Shown: positions 1 through 12,680 of the stretch, piece after piece | How the letters are laid out: each line of letters begins with the position of its first letter | Numbering within the stretch: the first letter of the stretch is position 1 | The notes under the pieces: generated by a model | Seen by the model: the letters and a program-made list of their open reading frames with translations, nothing else | Databases searched by the model: none | What the model was told of the DNA's origin: nothing | NCBI GenBank assembly: GCA_026874595.1 | Contig: CM049313.1 | Coordinates: 65,910,159-65,974,158, forward strand | DNA: 64,000 nucleotides | Direction: 5' to 3' | Source of the DNA: Sipunculus nudus | Lineage: Eukaryota > Annelida > Sipuncula > Golfingiida > Sipunculidae | Position numbers and translations under genes: made by a program

Positions 1-94
1 GATCAACCCAAAAGACAGCATCAAGTGTTTCACTTCTCCCTGAGACATTATGAATATTTATGGTGCTGAAAATTAATAAATTGTCTGTATAACC

Positions 95-256
95 AATACA
101 TTTGGGTATTTGTAATTGTATTTCTATTTGATATTCTGTATTTGTATTTGTATTTATCTTCACTCACTCAAATTTGCATTTGTATTTGGACGGGATCCGT
201 TTTCGTATTTTAGTTTGTATTTGTATTTGACACACTCTATTTGACCCCAACCCTGG
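95..256. repeat. degenerate TATTTG hexamer tract, probable transposon end
   Basis: Repeated blocks of TATTTG and variants run from about 95 to 242 and finish in the short sequence ACCCCAACCCTG. Read on the minus strand this starts CAGGGTTGGGGTCAAATA, the look of a transposon terminus followed by subterminal hexamer repeats. The other end is not in the window, so this is an inferred right end only. Confidence 0.45.
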
Positions 257-2160
257 TAATGACAGACTGTGAACACTTCTTCATTTTATATTTGCCATAT
301 CAGAAGCATGATTTGATTACATGTCTATTTATATGGATCTATGTACGTATAATTGAACGTTAAAGTTAAAAAGTATATGATAATCTTAAAATTCCATTTT
401 GACATCTTTTGTTCAATAAAAAATATTTTTATAGGAAACGGACTCGGTCTCTGACTCTGCCAGTGTTTCAGGCGTTTTGAATCGACGTTTGTCGACTGGG
501 ACTATAGACACTTGGACTGAACTTGTTCTGGTCTCAAGCTTGCACCAGGGCTTTATTGGTACAGATCAGCCTAAAATAGCCTGACTATAACCCTAATCTG
601 ACAAAAAGAATTTATAAACTGAACAAAAATGTCTTTAAAATAAGGACAGTGGCTTTCTTTGTAGTTCGGGCTCTTACAGTTTTAACCCTCACTATGGGGA
701 AAGTCACTCCCTCAATAAATAATAATGGTCAATATATAATAATGGAACCATATTTTCATTACCCGATCAATTTACACCGTAGCTTTTACTAATAGATACT
801 TAGCGTCTATAATCAGAGAAAAAGTATCATCACCGTGCTAGAGCCTGCATGATACAAACTACCGAGACAGACCAGAGACGGAGGGATGTGAACCATATGG
901 ACCACCTGGTCGCCGCCTGTAAGTTTTAAAAATCCCATGACGGGCTGCAATACATAGGAAGTCTGTACATCATTTTTTTGGGGTTAGTGAACTCGCCGCT
1001 CGAAATTGACAATCCTTACTTTCTTCAGAATAAGGTTTCCTGTGTTATGAACACGTGAATGAAAGGGGGCATGGGCTGTAGCTTCGCCTGTAGACTAATA
1101 TTGGATTGTCTGTTTTCTGATTTTTGTATTACAAAGAATTCAGAGAAGGCACTACCGGGAGTGGGGGAAAAATGGCAAGTTATATTAACTGCTGCAAGGT
1201 CTGCTGTCAAAAACCATTGAACTGTAATACATTAGTCGTGTTGGGGCGCTGTGGGTCGTTGTAAGTCAGTAATATCAATCTCTTGGTACCTGTGTTAAAG
1301 TTTGATTATGAATAATGTCTAGGGGATGATAAATTGCTGTGTACCGGTGCAAGGCTGGTAATAAATTGAATTTTCAGTGATTTTTACCATGTTCGATATT
1401 TGGGGCGTAATGAGCTGTAACAAGTCGCTTTGTTACTAATACACATTATCATGAATCATTCATAGCTGTGCCGTGCCGTGACCTGCAACAATCACTTCAT
1501 CATAACGTCATCAGTGTGATAAATGTGGTGATATAAAATCATTAATTACTAAGCCGCTTTAGTATTTTTTTTTGTCCTCCTCTGCTTTAATACGACCTGG
1601 CACCGGTTTCGTTCTAGATAATGAAGATTGGTAAAATACACGACATCAAGAGTTCTTTTAAGTTTGGTGAGTGACAGCAAACAACAGTGATAGTTCCTAG
1701 ACGCCAGCTGTTTGCACTCCGAGCTTAAAGTGCCATTTGTCAACCGGTGTATTTATTTATTAAAGGGATCAATGGTATGATGGATCCCGGTCATGCCCCA
1801 GACATGATGGTCACAGCTCCAACTGTAGAAAACAAGGGATTCCTTTGCGTAAGATCTAAATAGTAGATACCGGGTTCGTATTCCACCACTTATGAATGGC
1901 TCCACTACAGTGACACAGCCGGGATCTGCGGGTACCGATTTTTGGATTGGGGAAATGCTGGGCTGAATGGTACATTATCTCAAGTTTCTAAGTTTTTATT
2001 TATTATTTTTGTAAATTGTCTTTTAAGTAACCGCCTTTACTTTTTAAATGCTAGCTTAACTAAGTATAAGTACATCTGCATAATGCCATTCCGGTGTCGG
2101 ATTACGTGGCAGGGCAGTATCACACAATTCCTAAATGTTTTATCCTGTTTTTACAAGACA
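257..2160. other. no gene seen
   Basis: AT-rich sequence with only short, unconvincing open frames. At about 1745-1945 there is a block with a B-box-like sequence (GGGTTCGTATTCC near 1870) and a final CTGCGGGTACCG that weakly resembles the tail of the SINE-like repeat beginning at 2165; it may be an old relative but is too degraded to call. Confidence 0.5.
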
Positions 2161-2164
2161 CAGT

Positions 2165-2556
2165 GACTATTGCACCTGCGGGTCCTGGGTATGTAATCAC
2201 CCCCATAGCTCGGTTAAATCGGGAACACCCGAAGGGCGCGTGTGTGAGTGAAATGCAGTAGCTGGGCACGGCTTTCCCATTAAGGGATCATTATTATCTA
2301 AAACCCCTGTGAAAACGAATGAAAAATTAACAAATATGTATATCATAAGAAAGATCAAAGTACCAGGTTTAGAATACTTCATGGCATCTTTTCTTAATTG
2401 AAAGCACTTTTGTACTGAAATTAGGTATCGGGATTTCACGCAATAATGATACTTTAAACCTGCAGATCGCTCACCCTGTGTGGAGGCCGACGTGAAAAAC
2501 CCACCGCCGAGGCTGAGATTAGAACTCATGATCTACCCCTAGCCACAGAAGTCGGT
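2165..2556 (-). repeat. tRNA-headed SINE-like repeat, copy 1
   Basis: On the minus strand the head reads GTGGCTAGGGGTAGATCATG, then GAGTTCTAATCTCAGCCTCG: an A-box-like segment followed by a degenerate B-box. The tail (plus-strand 2171-2202) contains the complement of GTGATTACATACCCAGGACC. Both blocks recur in the same order at 14367-14605, which shows this is a dispersed family. This copy is about 150 bp longer than the other between head and tail, so it has an insertion or the other has a deletion. The A-to-B spacing is shorter than in a tRNA, so it is not a functional tRNA gene. Confidence 0.55.
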
Positions 2557-4618
2557 GCCCAAGACAAATTAAGAAATAAGGATCCCAGGATTGATCTTTT
2601 TCTATGTATAAATTGTTGTAACTTGAATACACAACTCGGTAGGTTTATAAATTGGACTTGGAAGACTGCCCTGACCCTGATCGTAGACTCTAATGTTAAA
2701 GGTTCGAATGGCAATGAAATTGTTGCAGGTGAAAGTGTACAGAAGTGAAAGTTAATGTGAATTGGACTGATAATTTCCCGTTACAGTTTTACTTGCAGAT
2801 ATATGTAGTGTATGGAAAGAGTATCCTCAATATTACGTGCAAGGGCAGACTGGCGGGGGGGGGGGGGGAGGACAAGGATAGGCCCCGTGGGGGAAACCAG
2901 CCCCTCCCCACCCCCACCCGTACCACCACCACCCTGCATCGGCACTGCGCTATCGAACTTACAAATATCTGAGACATTCGCCCTAATGATTAAACAATAG
3001 GCTATTTATTGTTGGTATACAAGAAAAACAAGAAGACAACATGTCGTTCTTAGCATATTGTCATCTTCGTCGTCATTCAACAGACACCGCCACCTACAGG
3101 CGATGAACCTAAATATTGCAGCTTTCTGTTTATCTGTAGTAAATCAATAAGCAAAAAAAAATAATAAGTTGGTTAATGGTGTTAAATTTAATTTAATATT
3201 ACGCGAGTGGTTAGGGTTTACTGAGTGGAGGGGGCACCCTTGTGGTAAAGACTTATGTCACGGGTCTTCGCACGAAAGGCAGATGCGAGTCCACAGACTT
3301 GCGGTCACAAGCCATGCCTTCTAAACATATTGCTACCTTGCCTTCATGCTAGAAAGTTATACTGAGTGAGTAAATATAAATGTTTTGCCAACATTTAAAA
3401 GACGGTCATCTTGCGGCAATTTATTTAACTTATTAAATATTCTAGGTCAAACCTGCTTATTAAAGGTTCCGTTTGTTTAGTAAAAGATTCATGAAATTAT
3501 CACGCAGAAAGCTGACGACCTCCTAGAGTTCAATAACTTACTTCAGCTAAATTTTGCCCCATTATCTTGATTTAATTCTCGGAGACAGAGCCCGAAATAA
3601 GGGTCATTTCACGATGAAAATGGAAATAATTGTGTAGTCAAGAGACGTTTTGTTAATAATCGCAGGTCATCGGGCACTGCCGTCCCTTGTTATTAAATCG
3701 ACCATTGGGGGTGTTATCAATCCTATCAGCAAACATAAAAAGAAATGTTTCTATTATGAAGAAAAGAAGTTTCCAGCTGTCTAAAAAGCCGAGCCAGTGA
3801 ACTTAGCCGATCAATTCGGTGAACCATCGGCAAAACTATTAGATTAAGAAAGGGGCTGATATAATCCACTTATCTCATATGAGATTTACTCTGGCTCAAG
3901 TAAACATCTCATTTACCAGACTGAATTGGATTATCTCCTGTTTGCGCAGGTCCACGCTGTGGCCTCACCAGCCTTACAGACAATATAACAGGGACGGGCA
4001 GGGATGCCAAAACAATGACTTGGCTCCGATCCATCTGTAAAGCAGCTAGGTTCAGTTATTTTTCTCTCAGGGTTGTAGGCCTACTTGGACATGAATATAT
4101 TCTTTGTCTTAGTCTAATAATGGAATTTTTGTCTTATAAGGCGCAGCTATCTTTTGAATTAAGCTTAATGTTTTACCAGGGACAATATCAAATCCGTTCT
4201 TGGCCATTCTATGGAATTCATTGTCTCTGGCAAGGTCTGCGTATAAACAAAATAACAGTCATTTCGAGATATGTTGTAAATTTTAAAAGTAAAATGTTAA
4301 GTATGTCTAGAAAAAAAACTGATTTCATAATATCAGTCCATTGATTTATTTCATGGTATAAGCATTGTATATTAGAAGAAAGGGAACAAGTTCAATCTGA
4401 TCAATACTTTATTCAATGCCATATGTACATTTGTAATTGTTAGTATGGTTACCACAGTCAATCCAGGAAAACACATAAACCCGTCACCGTACATCTCCTT
4501 ATCCATCCGCTTTATATAAGATTTGATACATCATTATTTGATTGATGGATGATGTTATGCTTGCTTGCTTCACTCTTCAGTTCTTCATGTAATCCGGTAC
4601 TTTGAATCCTGCCGTTTG

Positions 4619-4620
<2 letters not shown>
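2557..4620. other. no gene seen; one G14 tract
   Basis: A run of 14 G lies at 2855-2868, inside overlapping short open frames that are low-complexity artefacts. The rest is AT-rich with no splice-flanked coding block or repeat that could be recognised. Confidence 0.5.

Positions 4621-4701
<81 letters not shown>
4621..4701. repeat. (TA)n microsatellite
   Basis: About 50 bp of TA, a short GTAAA interruption, then more AT repeats. The open frame across it is a Tyr-Ile repeat and not a gene. Confidence 0.95.
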
Positions 4702-5399
4702 CTTCTTCTTAATTATGGTTATCTTTTATATTAAAATCGATTGCGTGTATTAGGCAAACTATCAAAGAAAAAAATAATTTTATTCTGTACTTATAATAAC
4801 GGTATTTCTCATTATCCAATTTCTTGCTTTTCTTCCAACAAACTACTTAGAATATTTTATATGACCAAAAGGAAACAGTGGCGCTCATGTTATGTTGAAT
4901 AGTTGCTATTTTTTGTGATTTGCACAAAACACTTACCTTAGACCAATAAAACACAGAGAATTAAATCCATGGAACTGCTGAAGATCTGTATACAAACCCT
5001 ATATATAACGTACATAACAGAAACGAGGTTATACATCAAAATTTTGAACGAAGTCCTAAATATTTCTGTGCAAATCTGCTGATGTTCTATATGTGATACG
5101 TAATAATTTATCTCAATTGGAAATTATTTGCAGCACATTCAAAATTGGAATACCTCAAGCCTGCTCAAGCAGTGAACAACTAAAATCCAGGGTTTGTACC
5201 ACTATCATTCTGAGCACACTCGAAGAACCAAAAAAAAACTAAAAATATGCATCTAAATGGATACATGCCTCCGGCATGGGAACACAAGTTTTTCAAGTGG
5301 CCCATGGGCCATGACGCTCAGCTTATTTTGACTTGTAGCTCTATGTCATTTTATTAATGTTATATATTTTGCCTGTGAGAATAGCCTAGGGCTAATGTT
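4702..5399. other. no gene seen
   Basis: AT-rich sequence without a recognisable gene or repeat, apart from what may be the diverged edge of the tandem element that follows. Confidence 0.45.
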
Positions 5400-6205
5400 A
5401 TTGTGTTGAAAAAAGGACAGAAAATAGAAATTTTAGGATTCTTTGGCGACCTGCCTAGGAACCCCCTGGATTTCACAATAGAGGGTTCAAAAGAAAATGG
5501 AAACAGTTTGTACCCTGTCTGTCTGTCTGTCTGGGTGCTCAAAATCATGTTTCTGGTCCATAGCCAGCAGAATATAGGTCATCATGACCCAATTTCAGGT
5601 TTCCAAGGAGAATTGCCAAGGACTTGCCTGAATGTCATGTTAGAAGAGTCTAGAGCTAATGGACACAATTTGTGCCATCTCTGACTGCTTCTGGCCAGCA
5701 GCTTGCAGAATATACGTCACCATGACCTAATTTCAGGTTGGTTTACAAGGAGATTTGCTTTGAAAGTCCCAGGATATTGTGTTTGAAGATTCTAGACCTC
5801 ACAGGACGATTTGTTCTCATCTGACATTCAGGGTGCTCCTATGACATCTTTTCCCTATAAGTCGCAGAATATAGGTCACAGTGACATAGTTTCAGGTTTC
5901 CAAGGACATGTGTCTAGGATCTCCCTCAAAGTTTTGTTAGAGGATTCTAGGCCCTATGGATACCATATGTGCGCCGTATGACTGAGTGCTCAAAATTATG
6001 TTTTCGGCCCGTAGGTCACAAGATATAGGTCAACATGACCTAATTTCGGGTTTCCAAGAGATCTGCTCAGGACCTCCCTGGATGTACAGTAAGAAGTTTC
6101 TTGGTCTAACGGTTACGATTTGTGCCCTGTTAACGGACGGACGGCCGGCCGGGGGGGGGGGGGGGGTTATCGCTATAGCTCAGCTGACTGTAAGTCATCT
6201 GAGCT
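5400..6205 (-). mobile_element. pearl-like tandem-repeat element with hairpin terminus
   Basis: Four to five diverged units of about 150 bp are marked by the recurring phrase (AT)ATAGGTCA-x-CATGACC-TAATTTC near 5573, 5709, 5870 and 6022. Each is followed by TTTCCAAGGA and a CCTCCCTGGATGT-like block, and GTCTGTCTGTCT at 5518-5531 belongs to one unit. The right end carries GGACGGACGG, 16 G (6151-6166) and a hairpin at 6177-6205 (AGCTCAGCTGACT, 3-nt loop, AGTCATCTGAGCT). The same hairpin followed by CCGT repeats begins the unrelated tandem array at 57903, so the element reads right to left. Central tandem repeats, a terminal hairpin and a tetranucleotide microsatellite are the architecture of bivalve pearl elements and Helentron-associated non-autonomous elements. 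The assignment is an inference from architecture only. Confidence 0.6.
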
Positions 6206-6813
6206 AAAAAACACTTTGCGAGTACAGTGGAAACTGCCACTCGCAGGTACTGGTGGCTCGACCGTGACCTGAACAGGCAGCATGATCACACTGAAGAGGC
6301 TGGACCTTCTGTGCATTCATATCTTTTTTTTTGCCCATATTCCCGGGTTCATTCGTGCCTAAGTGACCGCACATTTGTGAATATTCCTTGATGACGATCC
6401 TCAATCAAGAGAAGATGCTGGCAGAACATCAACATCTAATCGATTCGTCCTTGGCCTATTCTCTAAATACCCTGATTCCTTTAATGACTGCGTGAGTTAT
6501 GTTGTAAACAAACACACACACAAACACAAACACACATCCACGAATGAGAACGATCGCATACCTTCCTGGCGGATGATAGCTCAGAATCAATAATAAATAA
6601 CGATATACATGCCAGTCAAGGTAATATGTACTCATTATCCCTCAATATCGTCTTATCCTCAAGGAGTCTCCCAAAATAAAACCTACATAACATCTCGTAT
6701 GGCTCAATCCTCTTGACGTGGACCTATATTCGCATAAATAATTGAACCTTCATTTTACTGTGGCCTTTACTGTGGTCCATTCAAAGAGTTTAGGGTAAAA
6801 CAACGTTATACAA

Positions 6814-6815
<2 letters not shown>
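6206..6815. other. no gene; old dispersed-repeat fragment
   Basis: Around 6450-6535 a block ending in (CA)-rich sequence (AACAAACACACACACAAAC) resembles the ends of the dispersed repeat at 9316-9550 and 40081-40370. Nothing else is recognisable. Confidence 0.4.
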
Positions 6816-6817
<2 letters not shown>

Positions 6818-6880
<63 letters not shown>

Positions 6881-6914
6881 CATATATATATATTTATGTA
6901 TATATATATATATA
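6818..6914. repeat. (AT)n microsatellite
   Basis: Almost pure AT dinucleotides of about 60 bp, then a second interrupted stretch. Confidence 0.95.
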
Positions 6915-9315
6915 AATGACACATGAGACTTAATAATGGAATAAATTATACTTATAAAAACTATAAATATTGTATATTGATATCGAATATCATATAAATA
7001 TATAAAATAAGACACCTTACATTCTCTGGTCCTATTTACAATTACAAAGTACGAGTGCGATACAAAACATTGCACTTTTAATGCATATTGAGAATGGAAA
7101 AGACTAACCATCGCTTTAGGACCGCCTATAGCTGTCCCTGGGGAGGATGGCATCGGTCAAGCACGAGAACATTCTAAAAGTCGGATAGTCATTACAAATA
7201 TCGTCACCTCCGTTTCAAAGTCACTGCCTCGTACCAAACGGCCCATTTACGTAATTTTAAGTTATAAGGTCTGAAAAGTGAGGCCCCACTGGTGGCCGAG
7301 AACTATCCCTGAGGGGGAAACACTGAAGAAAATTCTTTTCGTTCCTTCTTAGTCAAGTCGCATTATTTCCGGTTCCTGTCCACTAGGGTATAATAAATTT
7401 CAATCACTGTCACCGTGTCTTGTCACCAATACGTCTACACGTGGAGATTATTGAATCTCAAGAAAAAGTGTCCGCCAGCTTGGACGGTAAATGCTTTTCA
7501 AAGAAATAACATCCAAGGTAATACGGCCTTGCTTGGTGTTTACCCCGTGCCACACGTTTGCGGGAAAGACCAGTTTGAAAAAAAAAAAAATCAGTGAAAT
7601 TAATGGGAATGATTTTGCACTGATAATGAGGTATGTGGAAAACAAAGCATTTAATAATTAAAAAAAAAGGTTTGTTTTGGCCGTTTAAATGGACAGTGCT
7701 TGTGCGCCGCTTTAAGCATTAAATGGTTTTACGGCTATAGGGCGGTAAAACTTATTTGAGCTACCGTGTACAAAAGGTTATGGCGTATGTGTGTAAATAA
7801 AGGAGCTACAAAAACACTTTATTATGACTGATTTTATCAGATGTTTCAGTTGAAATAAATAAAGCTAATGAATAAAGACATTGGGGGGGGGGGGTATGTA
7901 AGTAGCAATTTGACTATTGCTGAATAAATTTTTTAAAGTTTTTGAAAGAGTATTTTATTGATCAAGTTCGTCTTGAAAGAACTATTAAAAAGATGACATT
8001 GTATATAAATTTTAACAGTCGGTTCACAAACAAACATTATCAAATTCAGTTTGTGAAGAACAGCTCGGTAAATGCAGCCAGCAACCTTGGCAATGGTTAT
8101 GATTATAGAGGAAGTCAGAAGGAACAATCAGTGTAATAGTGATTTAAATATTTTTTTTTATGTTTTGCCAGGGACAAATATAATTTAAACTATTGAATCA
8201 TGAGAAGAGCAAGGAACAAATAGATCATTTTATTTGGTAACCACCGCCAGTTATCCAGAATTTATATTCAGTTGTTATGAACTTTCGATATATTCAAAGC
8301 CATCATAGTGTCAAAGGTCAATTAAAATTATCAACCACTAAAATTTTTAAAGTCTTTTTGCTGCAACACGGAATGTTTCAATCAATGCTGAAAACAGAAA
8401 TACAAATACATTTAATTTAAACCTTATATAAAGGACTATGGCTTAAGGTACTTTTATAAATTATTTTGAAGAACTCTCTTAAACTAACCGTTGACATAAG
8501 GTTAATTACCTAATATTATCTTAATTTTACTTTTCAAAGATCAAAATTACTATGACTTAATAAGTCCGCTCCTCTGCCTACATTTAAATAGATAACATTC
8601 AATAAATGCTGACAGAAGAGAGAAAGTTTCTCATTTAGGGGATTCTTCTTTTCCCGTTTTCCATTACTGGTGTACTGACTTCCACCTGTAACAGTGGCAA
8701 AGTAGCCTGTACAAGATACGGCACCCGATTTGTTCAGTCTCCATCGTCAGGCATAGGGTGACTTTGTGACATATAACACGTGTTTCGCTCACTCTTTCCA
8801 GGGTCTTATCTTGCCAATGTGACACATGGCACGCTTTTTTCATACTCCCCTCCGTGTGGCTTAAGTTCATTCGTATCCTTCACTTACGATATTTCCGGGT
8901 TCTAGGCAGAGACCTTATTTGATCTGTCTCCTCGTTAACGTAGCGAAAAATCTGGTCGGGTGACAGTGGATCGCCGTGATTGCACAGGTAGGCTATTAGC
9001 GTAGCTCGAAAGGAATCTGAATTTAACCTGGATTTCTGCGGTTTCCGCGTCTAAGGATGTCATGTAATTAGTACAGAGGCGCCTCGTGACCAGATTTCAC
9101 ACTGTCTGCCACGAAGTTTGTAATTAGGACGAAGAGACGACGAAAGCGACTGAGATATGTCTACAATGATTCATCGCATAGTAAAAGTAACTTTAATGCT
9201 TTGTCTTTAGAACGGTGTACTCCATGTTCCGTATATACCTCTATTCTCCTTCTTCGGATGTTTTCTTAAAGGAACCATAATTTCTCCAAAGCAACTTTGT
9301 GTGTTTGTAATTTAG
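6915..9315. other. no gene seen
   Basis: AT-rich sequence with a G12 tract at 7883-7894. Short ORFs on both strands lack splice context and protein-like composition. Confidence 0.5.
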
Positions 9316-9550
9316 AAAAGCATTCAGAGAGTGCATACCTCCGCCAGGCCAGCTCATTATCCCATATGGCATTGTCAGAAATGCAGCGCTTTTCCTCAAA
9401 AAAGTTCCTGGGTCCAGATGGTGATCCGAATCACCCCCACAATTTAAACAGTTGTTTCTTGTATCATTGCCGAGCTATCCTGCACGTTTCACCAAATCCT
9501 TTAATAACTGTTCGAGTAAATAGACAAACAGACAAACAAGTTTACAGAGA
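9316..9550 (+). repeat. dispersed repeat family, copy 1
   Basis: Shares ordered blocks with the reverse complement of 40081-40370: TTCAGAGAGTGCATACCTCC, then CCATATGGCATTGTCAGAAA, then ATTGCCGAGCTATCCTG, then a run rich in ACAAACAGACAAAC. The two copies face opposite ways and are strongly diverged. It ends in a CAAACAGA-type tail and has no coding capacity. It could be a non-autonomous transposon or a LINE tail; the class is unknown. Confidence 0.6.
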
Positions 9551-10104
9551 CATGAAATAGACATAAGAAATACCGGTTGGAAGCGTGAAAAGTCTTGATC
9601 TCTGAAGCTGCGCAGTGTGACCATAGATGGCGTCAGCGCAATGTTTATGGATATTGCTTCATCGCGCCCTGTGTAAGTTTTTTTTTCATTTTTGGGCAAG
9701 AAAGCAAACGGATTTGGAACTAAATATTGGCGGATACAGTTGTTGTTATTTTAGAAAAAAAAACATATTTCATGTTTATTTACCATGGAAAGAGGATAGG
9801 TCCCTTTAACTTCAAGGCTAAATCCTGCCCATTTCATAGAATATCTGAATATGATTAATATATTACAAAATTTTACCCTGTTGATAAGTATTATTGTAAA
9901 CCCACATGTATAAATGTACACCAACGGACTAATATTAAAACTTAAATGAATCATGTACTACGATGCAAGGCGGACATTGACAGCGTTGTTTTACCGCCTC
10001 TTCCCAATTGCACTTTCTGCATACTTTTGGCGCCTTACCACCATACCGGTTTAAATCTCCTAAGATTCGCTGTAGCAAATCATGTATTCAATTGTCATTA
10101 ATTT

Positions 10105-10107
<3 letters not shown>
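9551..10107. other. no gene seen
   Basis: Anonymous AT-rich sequence. Confidence 0.45.
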
Positions 10108-10150
<43 letters not shown>

Positions 10151-10196
10151 ATCTGTCTCTCACTCGTCTGTCTGTCTGTCTGTCTCTCGCTCTTAT
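10108..10196. repeat. (CT)n then (GTCT)n compound microsatellite
   Basis: Roughly 38 bp of CT dinucleotides, a short interruption, then five GTCT units and CTCTCGCTC. Overlapping Ser-Leu repeat frames are artefacts. Confidence 0.95.
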
Positions 10197-12680
10197 CAGC
10201 TGACCATTCCAGGTCATTCCTTTCTGCAGCTTATGTCAGTCTGCTTCCATGTATTGATTCGTCCCATCAATTAATAACCAATATGGTAACAGAAAGGCGA
10301 TTTAAGCATGAGTTTCTCTTATTGTTTAATTAAAGTTACAAAAACTAGAGTAGACCTAAACATTACCTGACACGATAGAGTTTGCACCATGTCATATATG
10401 GCAATAAATAAAGTGACCTCTATATAATCCTTCAGGTTTTTAATTTGCACCAAGTATACAATGTTATAACGGGTTACGGGGAGCGGACATCGGTTAAATA
10501 TCAGATGGTTACTGACCTTTATAATTGGAGAGCTTCATAATTCCAGTAGGAGGGGGGACCCGTGTCGTAACTAGAATTCTGCTGCTGCAATGTGAATCTG
10601 ACATGCAATGTGATCCCGTTGGCATTTTTTAAATGTCACCACAACCAGCCAGTAAAATATTCAATAGCTCTAAGAGATGCTTCTAAATCTCTCCGCAAAG
10701 CTAATTTCTAAAAGAACACAATCTCAAATATAAGTGGCTAAGATAGAAATGTCATGTTTTCTTGAGTCTTAAAACAAGATAAGAGGAGAAGCGCAGGATA
10801 ACACATTAGTTTTACTGATACTTCATGGCAATGTATGAGAATACGATATATAAACAGCTTATTAAGTTGAACATGTACATCATTTGTCCTGTTTCCGCCA
10901 TATTCCGTATTGTTGAATAATTTTGTAAGATTACAAAGAACTGCGCTAACGTTGAACACCCATTTAGTATAACATTTTATTGTCTGGAACTACCTTGACA
11001 GTGATTAATAATATATTTTAATTTTAATTTGAAATCTATCATCTCACATGCAAAGCACAGTCAGAAAAGAAAGGAACGTCAAGTGATAGAGAGGCATTTG
11101 CTTTTACATCAAGGTCACAGTTGAAATGAGCAGGGAGCCTGTAGTTGATGTCACGGCAAAAACGATTTAAGCATAAACCTTCGGCCAACAGCCAATCTGG
11201 ATTGCTAGAGTTGTGCAAAGCGTTTTTGAAAGGATATTGGATAGGGAGAAAATGAATGACTTTAACCCTACCGAGATACTTTTAAACTGTATTTGACTCG
11301 TTCAATGGACCCCCAAGCCGAATCGGAGGCTATATAAAATTTTACCGGAAGCAAGAATCTGCTTTCATTTGCATTAAATCAAAAAGTTCCATCGCAGTTA
11401 GAGATTGCGTCACAACTTGACACCAGACGTATGCCATATTTGATTTGCCCCATATGTTGCATGAGATGTCGTAATATAACCTAGCTAAAGGAACTTTGGA
11501 ATGTTTAGTGTTCGCCACTGGCATTAGTTAGCAACGAAGATCGCTGCGTTGGTGTTTTGGGGTTTCTTTCTTCTGCTACAATACGGGACTCTCTGAGTTA
11601 AATTGTCATTGTATATCAAAGTGTTTCTTTTGGCCCACCAGGCTTGGGTGACAGGTTTATTTTCATACATGGGAACTCTTCCGACCTTTATGGTTTTGGC
11701 TTTGATCTGACAGGTGTGATTTTGTGTTTACTGGGGTCCATGTACTAGTGTATCCATGAATATAACATGTAGTTTCTTGTCACGCTCCATCTAAAACTAT
11801 AAAGGTAAAATATAACTATAATATAACTATAAAAAACGACCCTAATACACCTGTAACATCATGTCGGACGATGTCATGAACCTGCATACCATTGAAGTAT
11901 GGTCCAGACATTTCCTTGTTCAAGCTAAAGATATCGTTATGCACACATTAAGTTTTAAACGAACATCCCTGGACCACAAACTCGCTCCAACCCTAAATAA
12001 CTGCGACGACTTTGTGGCTGTTTCTAGTGTTGCGATAAACCAGCATTTTACGATATATTCCAACTACTGTGGGTTAAACTTATTGATCATCGATACATGA
12101 TAAATGTAGAAGGGTAAAGGATATTATTATAATATGATATCACCTACAAAACTAGCTCCATTGTTTTACCGGTCTTCATATATGGTTACATATAAACCTT
12201 GCTCAAATACCACGCTTAGTGCTTTTTTGTTTGCGCTCTTTCGCCGTATGATCTGTGTGGCTGACGGTAAAAAATCCGCTCCAAATTTGTTATTTTTAAT
12301 CAGTTAATGTCAGAAGCTGAAAAGCTACTCCTTGTTATATACAGAGACCTCCTTATTTGTTTGGGCTAAATGGTTTTTTTTTAGTATTGTGAGTTTAGAT
12401 AATGGACGGGCATGTACTGTTTCTCGGTTAAATTATGAAACGGACGAGTTGCAACGTACCCATAGTGACCGCCTGCTGCCTGGATGCATGAATATCTATG
12501 TGGCAGGCAGCAGTGAAACCAGAGCTTACTGCTGCTCATGAAATTTTATCATAGGTGGAACTAGATAACCCGTTGCACCAGCTGTCAGGCAGAGCGCTCC
12601 ATGCTAGATGTTTCAAATAAATTAATATTGTTGTGTTAGGGAAACATTAATCCCTCACTAGACTTGGTCTTCAATTAGAT
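10197..12680. other. no gene seen
   Basis: No coding block, repeat or RNA gene could be supported. The 79-codon open frame at 11861-12100 has no recognisable family or clear exon boundaries. Confidence 0.5.
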
